Source of the DNA: Pseudomonas sp. R4-35-07
GTDB lineage: Bacteria; Pseudomonadota; Gammaproteobacteria; Pseudomonadales; Pseudomonadaceae
DNA: 64,000 bases
NCBI RefSeq assembly: GCF_003852235.1
Contig: NZ_CP027732.1
Location: forward strand, 2,976,001 to 3,040,000
Reading direction: 5' to 3'
Of the stretch, positions 55,295 through 64,000 are shown one piece after another. The notes beneath the pieces were generated by a model. It was not told the DNA's origin and searched no databases. It saw nothing but the letters and a program-made list of their open reading frames with translations. Both the position numbers and the translations under genes were made by a program. Each line of letters starts with the position of its first letter. Position 1 is the stretch's first letter.

Positions 55295-55963
55295 TCAGGG
55301 CTGCAAACGCCGCACCCTCCAGCCCGTATCGCTGCGGTCATAGCGCAACCGCTCATGCAACCGTTCCTGCCCATTCCCCCAGAACTCCAGTGACTCAAGT
55401 CGCAACTCGAACACGCAATACCCCTCGGGACGCGGCAGTGGGCCTTGCGCCTCGGCCAGTTGCCTGGCGGCGTTGCGCATGGCTTGCACGTCTTCTAAAT
55501 CTTCACTCTGGTGCGATACCGATGACATCGGGTGCGTCGCATACGGGCGCTTGAGCCATGCTTCATCGGCCTTGGCATCTGGCAGGCGCACGGCCTGGCC
55601 ATTGAGGATGATCTGCTGACTGGTCTCGCGCCAATACAGCACACCCGACGCCCACGGGTTGTCGGTCAGTTCACGGCCTTTCTGGCTGCCAGCATGGGTG
55701 CTGAACAACAGCCCGGCGTCGCTGATTTCACTGATGACCACGATCCGCGTGGAGGGCCGGCCCTGGCGGTCGGCGGTGGCCAGCGCCAGGGCCTTGGGTT
55801 CGCGGATGCCCACGCGGCGGGCACGCTCCAGCCAGTTGTGCAGCACGCTCATGGGGTCGGCGGGCAGTGTCTGATATTCGGGGAAGGGCGCATCCAGTGT
55901 GCCGGTGAGGGATTCCGACATACCTTTACCCAGCAGCGGCTTGCCTTGCAGTGAAAGGTTCAT
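55295..55963 (-). CDS. phzG: Phenazine biosynthesis FMN oxidase PhzG
   Basis: A 222-residue FMN-binding protein of the pyridoxamine-phosphate-oxidase fold, which oxidises tricyclic intermediates toward phenazine-1-carboxylate. [20 protein letters not shown], [18 protein letters not shown] and [15 protein letters not shown] blocks identify it. The start ATG 55963 overlaps the phzF stop (ATGA); family length fits, while longer frames run into phzF. Confidence 0.95.
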   Translation of the reverse strand: MNLSLQGKPLLGKGMSESLTGTLDAPFPEYQTLPADPMSVLHNWLERARRVGIREPKALALATADRQGRPSTRIVVISEISDAGLLFSTHAGSQKGRELTDNPWASGVLYWRETSQQIILNGQAVRLPDAKADEAWLKRPYATHPMSSVSHQSEDLEDVQAMRNAARQLAEAQGPLPRPEGYCVFELRLESLEFWGNGQERLHERLRYDRSDTGWRVRRLQP

Positions 55964-56796
55964 AACACGATGCTCCCGCGTCCGAACGTGACGCCATGAC
56001 CGGATACCTCGACTCGCGTCAGTTGATCGGCGCGGCCCTCGGCTTTGGCGAACATCAGTGAAGGGCGGCCGATTTCCACGCCCTGCAAAATCTCCACGGG
56101 TTGGCCGAACGCTATCTGGCCGTGACGCGCCAGGTGAATCGCCAACGGCCCGGCAGCAGAACCAGTGGCCGCATCCTCGACCACGCCGTAGGCCGGCGAG
56201 AACATCCGGCTGCGCCAATGCCGTCCCGCGCCGGCAAAGCAGTTGATGGCCATGTCGTGGAAGCTGGACAGCGCGCGATGGTCGGGGTGCAGGGCCGACA
56301 AGGCTGCAATGCTCGGCAGGCCGACGAACACATGGCGCGGCCCGTTGTGATAAATCTCGATGGGAAAGGTCGACTCGCTGATGCCCAGGGCCTCGAGCAA
56401 TTCAGCGTCGCGGCCCAGGGCCGTCCAGGTCGGGATCGGCTGGTCCATGCTGGCGGCGATCACGCTGCCGTTCTGGCGCTCGAGTTCAAAAGCGATGGTG
56501 CCCATTTCGGTTTCCAGGTACAGCCGGTGATTGTCGGTGTGCGCACCCAGGGCAATGGCCGTACCCAGCAACGGGTGGCCGGCGAAGGGCAGTTCGTTGA
56601 CCGGGGTGAAAATCCGGATCAGCGCATCCCCACCGTTACGTGGCTTGAGCACGAAGGTGGTCTCCGACAGGTTCATTTCTCGGGCGATGCGTTGCATCTG
56701 CGGGGCCGGCAAGTCGTCGGCGTCAAAGAACACCGCGACCGGATTGCCTTCCAGCGGCACGCTGGCAAAGGCGTCGATGATGACGTAGTTGTGCAT
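55960..56796 (-). CDS. phzF: Phenazine biosynthesis isomerase PhzF
   Basis: A 278-residue isomerase of the diaminopimelate-epimerase fold that converts trans-2,3-dihydro-3-hydroxyanthranilate to its reactive ketone form, which then condenses. Catalytic Glu in MNLSETTF (about 45), FAGHPLLGT and [10 protein letters not shown] are present. It starts two bases after the phzE stop. Confidence 0.96.
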   Translation of the reverse strand: MHNYVIIDAFASVPLEGNPVAVFFDADDLPAPQMQRIAREMNLSETTFVLKPRNGGDALIRIFTPVNELPFAGHPLLGTAIALGAHTDNHRLYLETEMGTIAFELERQNGSVIAASMDQPIPTWTALGRDAELLEALGISESTFPIEIYHNGPRHVFVGLPSIAALSALHPDHRALSSFHDMAINCFAGAGRHWRSRMFSPAYGVVEDAATGSAAGPLAIHLARHGQIAFGQPVEILQGVEIGRPSLMFAKAEGRADQLTRVEVSGHGVTFGRGSIVL

Positions 56797-56798
56797 GG

Positions 56799-58712
56799 TT
56801 ATCTCCCGGCGGCCGAAACGGTGCTGTCGACAGGTGCGTGGATGAGGGCGTGCCGCAGCAGGTCGGCGATGATGCGCGGGCCTTCCTGGGTCAGCAGCGA
56901 CTCGGCATGAAACTGCATGGAGGCAAACGACGGCCCGCGCAGCGCGTGGACCTCGCCGGTCTCGCTGTCGCGGCTGATCTCGACCGTGCCGATGCCATCG
57001 ATGTCCAGGCGGTCACTGGAACTTTGGGCCGCGAATGTGTTGTAGAAACCCACCCGTTCGGCGTTGCCGAACAGGTCGATCTGTTTTTGCACGCCCTGGT
57101 TGGGAATGGCCTTGCGTTGCAACTGCAGGCCCAGGCACAGGCTTAGCACCTGATGACTCAGGCACACCGCCAGGAACGGTCGCTGCTGGCTGAGCAGGGA
57201 ACGGATGGCTACGTGCAGATGGTCGATTTTCGGCAGTTGGACATCGCTTGGGTTGCCAGGACCGGGGCCCATGATCACCAGGTCGTAACCGTCGAAACTG
57301 TACTCGTCGCTGAAGCTGCACACCGTCACCACCAGGCCCAGCGCCCGCAGCTGTTTGGCGATCATCGAGGTGAAGGTGTCTTCGGCGTCGACGATCAGCA
57401 CATGTCGCCCGCTGAAGTCGGCTTGGGTTTGTTGGCGCTGCTGGCTGTCCATCAACCAGAAATCCGAGACGTAGGCATTGCGGCTGGCCAATGCTGCGCG
57501 CACCTGCAGATGGCCACCGAAGCGCGAAGGTGCCTGGTTTTTCAGTGCGGCGATCAGGCCGGCGGCCTTGGCCCGGCTTTCAGCAGCTTCGGTCAGCGGC
57601 TCGGAGTGGCGCACGATGGTCGAACCCACGCTGATGCGTACCTGCCCGCTGTTATCGATGTCGGCGGTGCGAATCAGGATCGCCGAGTCCAGGGAGCGTC
57701 CGCCTTTACCATCGCTGCCGATCAGCGCGGCCATGCCACTGTAGTACGCACGGCCTTGCGGCTCATAGCGCTGGATCACCCGGCAGGCGCTCTCCAGCGG
57801 GCTGCCGGTGACCGTCGGGGCGAACAGAGTTTCGTGCAGGATCTCGCGCACATCGCGGCGGGTCTTGCCTTCGATGAAGTACTCGGTGTGGGCCAGGTGC
57901 GTCATTTCCTTGAGGTAAGGACCGAGGACGTGTCCGCCGTCTTCACAGATGCGCGCCATCATTTTCAGCTCTTCGTCGACCACCATGTACAGCTCATCGG
58001 CCTCCTTGCGGTCAGCCAGGAAGTCCATGACGTCGGTCAGGCTGGGTCCGGCGGGAGGGTAGCGATAGGTGCCGCTGATGGGGTTCATCACCGCGAGCCC
58101 GTCCTTTACGCTGATGTGGCGCTCGGGGGACGCGCCGACAAAGGTGCGACTGCCGGTGTGAATGATGAATGTCCAATAGACGCCTTTTTCCCGCTCCAGC
58201 AGATGACGAAAGAACGACAGCGCACTGGCCGGGCCGTACTCACTGATCTCGGCCAGAAAGGTGCGCTTGATCACGAAGTTGGCGCCTTCCCCGGAGCCGA
58301 TTTCGTTGGCGATCACTTGGCTGACGATCTCGGCATAGGTGGCGTCGCTGAGGTCGAAGCGTTCGTTGTTCAATTGAATCGGCACGTTGGGCAGCGACGC
58401 CAGCAACTGCTCAATGCCGATGGACTGCTGCTCGGTGATGTTCATCGCCAGCAACGGTGACCCATCGTCCACCGCCTCGAAGCCGCGTTCGGCAATCTGG
58501 CGGTAGGGAATCAGCGTCAGTACATCCAGGCGCGGGGCACCGATCGACGGGGCAGGCAAGTCGATATCGGCCAGTACCTGCGGCTGCGACATCTCGCCGA
58601 TCAGCACGTTCAGCAGCCCGGGACCGCTGGATTCCGGACGATACAAGAGGGCAAACGGTTCGGGCGTCGGTTGCAGGATGCGTTCCATGAGGCGGGCGGC
58701 GGCTTGGCTCAT
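56799..58712 (-). CDS. phzE: 2-amino-2-deoxyisochorismate synthase PhzE
   Basis: A 637-residue fused enzyme: residues 1-430 form the anthranilate-synthase-like chorismate domain ([27 protein letters not shown]), residues about 440-637 a glutamine amidotransferase (VCLSHQVL nucleophile, FHAES His). It makes ADIC from chorismate and glutamine. ATG 58712 overlaps the phzD stop. Family length matches. Confidence 0.96.
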   Translation of the reverse strand: MSQAAARLMERILQPTPEPFALLYRPESSGPGLLNVLIGEMSQPQVLADIDLPAPSIGAPRLDVLTLIPYRQIAERGFEAVDDGSPLLAMNITEQQSIGIEQLLASLPNVPIQLNNERFDLSDATYAEIVSQVIANEIGSGEGANFVIKRTFLAEISEYGPASALSFFRHLLEREKGVYWTFIIHTGSRTFVGASPERHISVKDGLAVMNPISGTYRYPPAGPSLTDVMDFLADRKEADELYMVVDEELKMMARICEDGGHVLGPYLKEMTHLAHTEYFIEGKTRRDVREILHETLFAPTVTGSPLESACRVIQRYEPQGRAYYSGMAALIGSDGKGGRSLDSAILIRTADIDNSGQVRISVGSTIVRHSEPLTEAAESRAKAAGLIAALKNQAPSRFGGHLQVRAALASRNAYVSDFWLMDSQQRQQTQADFSGRHVLIVDAEDTFTSMIAKQLRALGLVVTVCSFSDEYSFDGYDLVIMGPGPGNPSDVQLPKIDHLHVAIRSLLSQQRPFLAVCLSHQVLSLCLGLQLQRKAIPNQGVQKQIDLFGNAERVGFYNTFAAQSSSDRLDIDGIGTVEISRDSETGEVHALRGPSFASMQFHAESLLTQEGPRIIADLLRHALIHAPVDSTVSAAGR

Positions 58713-59332
58713 AGCACCACCTCGTCGGTGGTGACGACCATGGCGCAACGGCTGGCGGCGTATTCCATGGCCATCCAGTGATGCTCCTTGCTGAAGTCGG
58801 CGATCGCGTCGGCAACGAGGAAGGGTTGGATGTCGTTGGAGTAGGCATCCACGCTGGAAATCAGTACCCCGACATGCGCATACACCCCGCACAGGATCAA
58901 CTGGTCGCGCTCGCCGGCGTGCATGCGTTGCAGCAAGTCGGAATTGAAGAAGGCGCTGTAGCGCCACTTGGTCAGCAGCCAGTCACCCGGTTTGGGCGTG
59001 AGGGCGTCGACCACCTCGCGGTCGGCCGGGCTGGCCTGCATGCCTGGGCCCCAGAAATCCTTGAGCAGCCCGCGTTGCTCCGCGTTCATGCTGCCCGGTT
59101 GGGCGGTGTAGGCCACTGGCACGTCGTTGTCGGCGGCCCACTGGCGAATGCGCGCGGCATTGCTCACGACTTCTTCACGCAGGGCCTGGGGCAAGGGCCG
59201 CAGGAAGTAGCGCTGCATGTCATGCACCAACAGCACGGCGCGCTCGGGGTCGATACGCCACTGCGCGAGGTTGGAGGGCAGGTCGCGGGAGGTGGGCAGG
59301 GCGTAAGGGACGATCGATGGAATGCCGGTCAT
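58709..59332 (-). CDS. phzD: Isochorismatase PhzD
   Basis: A 207-residue hydrolase that removes pyruvate from ADIC to give trans-2,3-dihydro-3-hydroxyanthranilate. It shows the Asp of VHDMQRYF and Lys of LTKWRYSAF; the position of the nucleophilic Cys in other family members is not Cys (GVYAHVGV), as in known PhzD. It overlaps phzC by four bases. Confidence 0.96.
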   Translation of the reverse strand: MTGIPSIVPYALPTSRDLPSNLAQWRIDPERAVLLVHDMQRYFLRPLPQALREEVVSNAARIRQWAADNDVPVAYTAQPGSMNAEQRGLLKDFWGPGMQASPADREVVDALTPKPGDWLLTKWRYSAFFNSDLLQRMHAGERDQLILCGVYAHVGVLISSVDAYSNDIQPFLVADAIADFSKEHHWMAMEYAASRCAMVVTTDEVVL

Positions 59333-60549
59333 GGCGACAAACTCCAGTCAGAGGGAACCAAGGGTGGAGGAGGGCAGGTTTGCCAGGCCATCACCGCAGC
59401 AATGGCTTGCCTGGGGTTCAGGCGCGGGTCGCACAGGCTTGTGTAGTGGCTGGCAACCTGGTTCAGGCCGGCGGCATCGGAGGCGCACTCGCTGACGTCA
59501 TCGGGGGTGGTTTCCAGGTGCAGTCCGCCGGCCACGCCACCAGCGGAGATCACGGCATGTTTGAAGGCGGTGATTTCCTCGGTGATGGTTTGCACCATGC
59601 GGGTCTTGTTGCCGCAGGGCGCGACGATGGTGTTGCCGTGCATCGGGTCGCTGAGCCAGATGATCTGGTGGCCGGCACGGCGCACCGCTTCAACCAGCGG
59701 TGGCAGGCGGTCGGCGACCTTGTGGGCGCCCATGCGGGCGATCAGCGTCAGCCGGCCGGGCTCGCGCCTGGGGTCCAGGCGCGAGCACAGGCTCAGCAGC
59801 TGGTCCTGGGTGATGTCCGGGCCGACCTTGCAGGCCACCGGGTTGAGTACTTCGCTGAGCAACGCTACGTGAGCGCCGGTCAACTGGCGGGTACGCTCGC
59901 CAATCCAAGGCCAGTGGGTTGAGCCGAGAAATACCCGGCCCTGTTCGTCCTGGCGCACTTGCGGCAGTTCGTAGTCGAGCACCAGCATTTCGTGGCTGGT
60001 CCAGGCGGGAGAACCGCTGAGCGACTCCTTGCCGGCCGGGTCCTTCCACCCCAGATGCTGCATGATGTCCTGCGCGGCGCGATAGCCGCGCACCAGGCGT
60101 TGCGCATCATGCTGGCGATGGCCGCTGACTGCCTCCCGACCGTTGACCATGTCACCGCGATACACCGGCAACTCGACATCGCCGATGCGTTCGCTGTGGT
60201 TGGAACGCGGTTTGGCAAACTGCCCGGCAATCCGCCCCACCCGCACCACCGGTTGCTGGGTTACCAGCCGGAACGCACCGGCCAGAATGTCCAGCACCGC
60301 GGCTTTGCGCGTCACATGGCTGGGCGCGCTTTCATCCATGTCCTCGGCGCAGTCGCCGCACTGGATGATCATCGCTTCGCCAGCCGCGACCCTCGCCAGG
60401 GTGGCACGCAGGACCAGAATGTCTTCGACGCGAATCAGTGACGCGCTGTCCCTGAGGTAGGCCTGCGCGTCATGCAATTGTGAGGGTTCGCTCCATTGAG
60501 GCTGCTGGAACGCTTCACAATTTAGAACCCGTTTCAGTAAGTCTTCCAT
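59329..60549 (-). CDS. phzC: Class II DAHP synthase PhzC
   Basis: A 406-residue 3-deoxy-D-arabino-heptulosonate 7-phosphate synthase, which boosts flux into chorismate for the pathway. [34 protein letters not shown] and DPMHGNT are class II hallmarks. GGGAGAG precedes ATG 60549 by about 12 bases. It follows phzB by 23 bases. Confidence 0.95.
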   Translation of the reverse strand: MEDLLKRVLNCEAFQQPQWSEPSQLHDAQAYLRDSASLIRVEDILVLRATLARVAAGEAMIIQCGDCAEDMDESAPSHVTRKAAVLDILAGAFRLVTQQPVVRVGRIAGQFAKPRSNHSERIGDVELPVYRGDMVNGREAVSGHRQHDAQRLVRGYRAAQDIMQHLGWKDPAGKESLSGSPAWTSHEMLVLDYELPQVRQDEQGRVFLGSTHWPWIGERTRQLTGAHVALLSEVLNPVACKVGPDITQDQLLSLCSRLDPRREPGRLTLIARMGAHKVADRLPPLVEAVRRAGHQIIWLSDPMHGNTIVAPCGNKTRMVQTITEEITAFKHAVISAGGVAGGLHLETTPDDVSECASDAAGLNQVASHYTSLCDPRLNPRQAIAAVMAWQTCPPPPLVPSDWSLSP

Positions 60550-60572
60550 GATGCGATCACTCTCCCAAAGGA

Positions 60573-61061
60573 TTAAGTAGGGATGCCTTCACGCTTGATG
60601 TGCGGTACCGCAATACCCAAGGCGCGCAGTTGTTGAAAGACGTTCATGAATTCACGATTGCGTTTTACTTTGCCGTCCTCCAGTTCGAAAGAGTGCAGGA
60701 AGTGATTCTCGTAATAACCTTCCGGGTAACCCGGAAAGAGAATCTTGCCGTGACCATCGCACTCGACCCAAATATGGTTAGGGTCATCGGTTTCAAACAC
60801 CTTGACGTTGTACCATTCCCAATCCGGGAAGCACTTGAGTGACCAAACAGCGTGTTCGGCCAATTTGGCTTTGCCACTGATTACAATCGGGGCGCCGGTA
60901 TCCGTGGTCCATAAGCCGCCGGAACCGTCTTCAGTGAATAGTTCATGACGACGCAGGCGATCCTGGCCTTTGGTGCGCATGTATTGCTCGACCGTGGCGC
61001 GGTTTTTGCGACGTAGTTCAGTGTCATTAGTTGTCAGTTGTTGTGCTGCGCTGGTAGACAT
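60573..61061 (-). CDS. phzB: Phenazine condensing protein PhzB
   Basis: A 162-residue ketosteroid-isomerase-fold protein that promotes the condensation of two PhzF products. It is similar to PhzA next door ([21 protein letters not shown]). Here the [13 protein letters not shown] block and [14 protein letters not shown] are present. ATG 61061 is chosen as family proteins begin MSTSA; longer frames add unrelated residues. Confidence 0.95.
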   Translation of the reverse strand: MSTSAAQQLTTNDTELRRKNRATVEQYMRTKGQDRLRRHELFTEDGSGGLWTTDTGAPIVISGKAKLAEHAVWSLKCFPDWEWYNVKVFETDDPNHIWVECDGHGKILFPGYPEGYYENHFLHSFELEDGKVKRNREFMNVFQQLRALGIAVPHIKREGIPT

Positions 61062-61086
61062 GCTCAATCTCCAATGGATAAAGGGC

Positions 61087-61578
61087 TTATGAGGCGGGGA
61101 TCCCTTCACGCTTGATGCTTGGAATCGGGATGCCCAAGGCGCGAAGTTGCTCGAAGGGGTTCATGAATTCACGGTTTTGCGTGATCTTGCCGTTGTCCAG
61201 CTCGAAGGAATGGATGTAATGGTTTTCGCAATACCCCTCCGGGTAACCGGGCACCAGGGACTTGCCACGGCCGTCGCTTTCCACCCAGAAATGGTTGGGA
61301 TTGTCGGTTTCAAACACCCGGACGTTGTGCCATTGCCAGTCTGGAAAGCACTTGTCCAGCCACACGCCGAGGGCGGCGAGTTTCGCGTGGCCTTTAAACA
61401 CAAGGGGCTCACCGGTTTCGGTGTTCCAGGAGCCGCCGCTGCCATCCGGCGTGAACAGCTCATGCCGGCGCAGGCGATCTGCGCCGTTAGTGCGCATGTA
61501 CTGTTCAACCGTGGCGCGATTTTTTTGGCGAAGTTCGAGCTGATCATTAAAACCGCCAGTGATAAGCGAAGCAGGCAT
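61087..61578 (-). CDS. phzA: Phenazine protein PhzA
   Basis: A 163-residue paralogue of PhzB and first gene of the operon. Known PhzA proteins are less active than PhzB but needed for full yield, probably as partner in a heterodimer. AAGGAG lies ten bases before ATG 61578, partly inside a small hairpin. phzA-phzB gap is 25 bases. Confidence 0.95.
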   Translation of the reverse strand: MPASLITGGFNDQLELRQKNRATVEQYMRTNGADRLRRHELFTPDGSGGSWNTETGEPLVFKGHAKLAALGVWLDKCFPDWQWHNVRVFETDNPNHFWVESDGRGKSLVPGYPEGYCENHYIHSFELDNGKITQNREFMNPFEQLRALGIPIPSIKREGIPAS

Positions 61579-61590
61579 GGGCAGCGTTCT

Positions 61591-61606
61591 CCTTAGTTGA
61601 TTAAGG
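61591..61606 (-). promoter_or_regulatory. Hairpin covering part of the phzA ribosome site
   Basis: On the minus strand CCTTA and TAAGG pair around a six-base loop; TAAGG continues into AG, the phzA Shine-Dalgarno region. Pairing would hide it and make initiation dependent on melting or a bound protein. Confidence 0.4.
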
Positions 61607-61980
61607 TTTAAAAAATCAAGTAAATATTTAGTTAATTACGCATGGCCGTATCTAACAGTTGTTTTAACTGTCGTGCCTTCGCGGCTGTTCCGAGCGGTGT
61701 TGTTTATACACCCGCATTTCCGGGGCTTGGAACTACCAGATCTTGTAGTGGCTCAAGCCTGAGTGGTGCGGTGCGGGCTGTCGGATAGGTTGTTGCAGTA
61801 TTATGAATGGGCAGGTTCATTCGTCGGCCGAGAAACAGTGGCCTATGGCTAGTTAGTTGGGTTAGTCATAAGAAATCTAGTGCTAGTGCGAAGCAGTCTA
61901 TGGCGCTGGGATTTTGTGTTTGACATGAGTTCAGGTTGGTTTAGTCTCATATCTCCTTTGGAGCTTTATAGGTGTTCAAA
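61607..61980. other. phzA/phzR divergent region
   Basis: About 370 bases, noticeably AT-richer than flanking genes. Apart from the phz box at 61732 and the phzR ribosome site I see no gene or repeat. It should carry the promoters of phzA (minus) and phzR (plus). Confidence 0.6.
61732..61749 (-). promoter_or_regulatory. phz box upstream of phzA
   Basis: Read on the minus strand, ACTACAAGATCTGGTAGT is an 18-base near-palindrome with one mismatch that matches the phz box of P. fluorescens 2-79 as I recall it. PhzR with acyl-homoserine lactone binds here to activate phzA transcription. Confidence 0.85.
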
Positions 61981-62706
61981 ATGGAATTAGGACAGCTGTT
62001 GGGATGGGATGCTTATTTTTACAGTATCTTTGCGCAAACCATGAACATGGAGGAATTCACGGCGGTTTCATTGAGGGTCTTGCGTGAACTGCGGTTTGAT
62101 TTCTTTGCTTATGGCATGTGCAGTGTGACGCCGTTCATGCGGCCCAGAACCCATATGTACAGCAATTATCCCGAAGACTGGATACAGCGCTATCAGGCAG
62201 CTAACTACGCAACGATCGACCCTACGGTGAAACACAGCAAAGTCTCGTCGGCCCCTATTTTGTGGAGCAATGAGCTGTTCCGGGGCTGCCCGCAGCTGTG
62301 GTCTGAAGCCAACGATTCGAATCTACGCCACGGCCTGGCACAGCCCTCGTTCAACACCCAGGGGCGTGTCGGGGTGTTGAGCCTGGCACGCAAGGACAAC
62401 GTCATCAGTCTTCAGGAGTTCGAAGCATTGAAGCCGGTGACCAAAGCGTTTGCCGCGGCGGCCCTGGCGAAGATTTCCGAGTTGGAAAGCGACGTTCGTG
62501 CGTTTAACACCGATGTGGAGTTCAGCGAGCGGGAATGTGATGTGTTGCGCTGGACCGCAGACGGCAAGACCTCGGAAGAAATTGGCGTGATCATGGGTGT
62601 GTGCACCGACACCGTGAATTACCATCACCGCAATATCCAACGCAAACTCGGTGCCAGCAACCGCGTGCAGGCCGTGTCTTACGCGGTCGCGCTGGGCTAT
62701 ATCTGA
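61981..62706 (+). CDS. phzR: LuxR-family quorum regulator PhzR
   Basis: A 241-residue activator. The N-terminal autoinducer-binding domain ([31 protein letters not shown]) and the C-terminal helix-turn-helix ([20 protein letters not shown]) are clear. ATG 61981 matches the known protein; GTG 61972 would add three residues. It is divergent from phzA and convergent with phzI. With its signal it activates the phz operon through the phz boxes. Confidence 0.95.
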   Translation: MELGQLLGWDAYFYSIFAQTMNMEEFTAVSLRVLRELRFDFFAYGMCSVTPFMRPRTHMYSNYPEDWIQRYQAANYATIDPTVKHSKVSSAPILWSNELFRGCPQLWSEANDSNLRHGLAQPSFNTQGRVGVLSLARKDNVISLQEFEALKPVTKAFAAAALAKISELESDVRAFNTDVEFSERECDVLRWTADGKTSEEIGVIMGVCTDTVNYHHRNIQRKLGASNRVQAVSYAVALGYI

Positions 62707-62721
62707 GGTTCATCGACTGCG

Positions 62722-62747
62722 CCGAGTCGTCCAGCAGGACGACTCGG
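62722..62747. terminator. Convergent hairpin between phzR and phzI
   Basis: CCGAGTCGTCC and GGACGACTCGG form a perfect 11-pair stem with loop AGCA. It has no T run on either side, but its position between two convergent genes suggests a shared terminator. Confidence 0.6.
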
Positions 62748-62753
62748 CCGGTA

Positions 62754-63344
62754 TCATGCGGTCTCTTCCAGAAACGCCCCGGACGTGAAGGCTGAAGGCA
62801 TGCGCGCACCACGGTGGTGTTCACGGTGAGCCGAGAGTTTGATCGCGAGGATTTTTTCGTCCTGGTGCAGGGTGACCGGCCCCAGGCGTTCGTAGTTGAC
62901 CCCATTGATTTTGTAATAGCGCTCCATCGTGCTGTTGACGATGCCGACGATGGCATCGGCGCCTGCCAAGCGAGCGGTCTTGAGACTTTTCCAGAACAAG
63001 GGCATGGCCAATTGCGGTTCGCGGGTGGTGAAACGTGTCATTTCCCAGATGGCGGTATGCTTGGGCGGTGTGCCTGCGCAGGTATGGCTGAAGACGCCCT
63101 CCAGCAGGTTGGGGAATATTGTGGGTATCAGGCGGGCGCAGCCTACAATGCAATGATGCTCGTTGAACGCCAGGAGGTAGCGGGCGTGCTCCGTGTCGTA
63201 TTGGTCCCACTCACAACCGGCCTGATGCGGCTGGATGGGCAATCGCCATCCAAGTTTCTCGACGAATTGTTCGTGCCGAAAGCGACCTAACATGAGTTTG
63301 AGCTCGTCACTCATTTCGCTCAGCGTATGCTCTTCCATGTGCAT
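62754..63344 (-). CDS. phzI: Acyl-homoserine lactone synthase PhzI
   Basis: A 196-residue LuxI-family enzyme producing the quorum signal (for 2-79, mainly hydroxylated C6/C8 forms; here inferred). GRFRHEQFVEKLGWRLP, EWDQYDTEHARYLLAF, and WEMTRFTTRE are hallmarks. ATG 63344 is chosen since the homologous protein begins MHMEEHTL; the longer frame to 63410 enters the phz box region. Confidence 0.95.
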   Translation of the reverse strand: MHMEEHTLSEMSDELKLMLGRFRHEQFVEKLGWRLPIQPHQAGCEWDQYDTEHARYLLAFNEHHCIVGCARLIPTIFPNLLEGVFSHTCAGTPPKHTAIWEMTRFTTREPQLAMPLFWKSLKTARLAGADAIVGIVNSTMERYYKINGVNYERLGPVTLHQDEKILAIKLSAHREHHRGARMPSAFTSGAFLEETA

Positions 63345-63410
63345 GACAGGATGTTCCTTGGGGAGGGGGCAAGTGCGGGTTTTTATAGAGGACTTGTAGA
63401 GGCTTGGCAC

Positions 63411-63426
63411 CTACAAGATCTTGTAG
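63411..63426 (-). promoter_or_regulatory. phz box upstream of phzI
   Basis: CTACAAGATCTTGTAG, a perfect 16-base palindrome and the symmetric form of the box at 61732, 66 bases upstream of phzI. It implies positive feedback of PhzR on signal synthesis. Confidence 0.8.
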
Positions 63427-63611
63427 TGGGCTCTATGCGCCATTTTTACTGAACTACCGAAACCCATAATGATCTAGCGTCCATTGCAGGCTCAGAAAAG
63501 ATCTTTGCGGGTGAAATGAGATTTATCTGAAGTGGAACGCCGTCTCAGGCAGAGTAGGCCCTAAGACGGTGAAAACAGATGCGTTCCAATCAGGTGTTTG
63601 AGGAATGAACG

Positions 63612-64000
63612 ATGTTGAATTTTGATGAGCGCCCCAGAGACGCGCGCGAGCCCAGCGAGTACGAGAAGCTGGTCGCGATGGGAACTCAAACGCTCGATGC
63701 CATTCCCGGGGCTATCTATCTCTGTGACCACAACGGGTGGCTCGTCCGATTCAACAGCGAAGCGGTCGAGCTGTGGGGCAGGACGCCGGCGCTGGGGGAG
63801 GGCGCAGACCGCTTCTGCGGTTCGTATCGCCTTTATTCCACAGATGGCACGCCGTTGGCCGTTGACGAATGCCCGATGGCCTCGACCCTCAAGGCGGGCC
63901 AGTGCGCGCGTAACCAGGAAGTCTTGATCGAGCGCCCTGACGGATCGCGATTCGTGGCACTCATGAGTATCCGCACGCTGAGAGACCGGGAGGGACACAT
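63612..64000 (+). CDS. PAS-domain protein, 5' part only
   Basis: A reading frame from ATG 63612, with GAGGAATG just upstream, runs off the window after 129 codons without a stop. The translated part has a PAS fold (DAIPGAIYLCDHNGWLVRFN...ELWGRTP) and a PAC-like tail (VLIERPDGSRFVALMSIRTL). Such proteins are usually sensor kinases or diguanylate cyclases; the output domain is outside. There is an open frame on the opposite strand that looks like a shadow. Confidence 0.7.
   Translation, partial: MLNFDERPRDAREPSEYEKLVAMGTQTLDAIPGAIYLCDHNGWLVRFNSEAVELWGRTPALGEGADRFCGSYRLYSTDGTPLAVDECPMASTLKAGQCARNQEVLIERPDGSRFVALMSIRTLRDREGH

Noticed and set aside
63561..63998. 145-codon minus-strand frame at the window end
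   Set aside because: The plus strand encodes a recognisable PAS domain with a ribosome site over the same bases.

Overview
The window looks like a chromosome segment from the Pseudomonas fluorescens group, in the P. synxantha / P. orientalis / strain 2-79 neighbourhood. This rests on the GC-rich coding style, numerous Pseudomonas-type REP palindromes, an aprA-inh-aprDEF-serine autotransporter-lipA exoenzyme operon, and a complete phzABCDEFG operon with phzR/phzI and phz boxes. The species call is inference. No rRNA, tRNA, CRISPR array, insertion sequence, prophage or origin was recognised.

Region by region. 1-2540: the 3' part of a UvrD-type helicase gene interrupted by an in-frame amber codon, a REP pair, a DUF1652-type small gene and a DmpA-like P1 aminopeptidase. 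2541-17021: the exoenzyme operon, in order alkaline metalloprotease AprA, its inhibitor, the type I secretion system AprDEF, two subtilisin-type autotransporters and an RTX lipase. AprA and the lipase have no Sec signal and presumably leave through AprDEF. 17025-21445: a small lipoprotein, a double-hairpin locus that may be a small RNA, and a translationally overlapping pair made of a FAN1-type nuclease and an XPD/DinG-type helicase. 21464-29715: an alpha-E / circularly permuted ATP-grasp pair, three small unknown genes (two very acidic), a CPA1 antiporter, and a kinase / receiver / receiver-EAL signalling cassette.

29916-36124: a LacI-controlled pentose-type ABC transporter with an FGGY kinase. 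36141-45461: Lrp regulator and EamA exporter, RlhA-type U32 protein, RidA, oxaloacetate decarboxylase-type protein, then an orphan sulfonate-type binding protein with a flavin monooxygenase and a cupin. 45505-55053: a thymidylate-kinase-like protein, then DipZ, a two-component system, two epoxide-hydrolase-type proteins, a cytochrome P460, an esterase-like hydrolase and an aldehyde dehydrogenase. The dipZ and epoxide hydrolase promoters carry the same multi-part motif at identical spacing, so they are probably one regulon of the two-component system lying between them; I regard this as the most interesting undescribed signal here.

55252-63426: the phenazine-1-carboxylate operon phzA to phzG (minus strand), with phzR divergent and phzI convergent to phzR, and one phz box upstream of phzA and another upstream of phzI. 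No phenazine-modifying gene (phzH, phzM, phzO, phzS) is visible, so the product is expected to be PCA. The window ends inside a PAS-domain gene.
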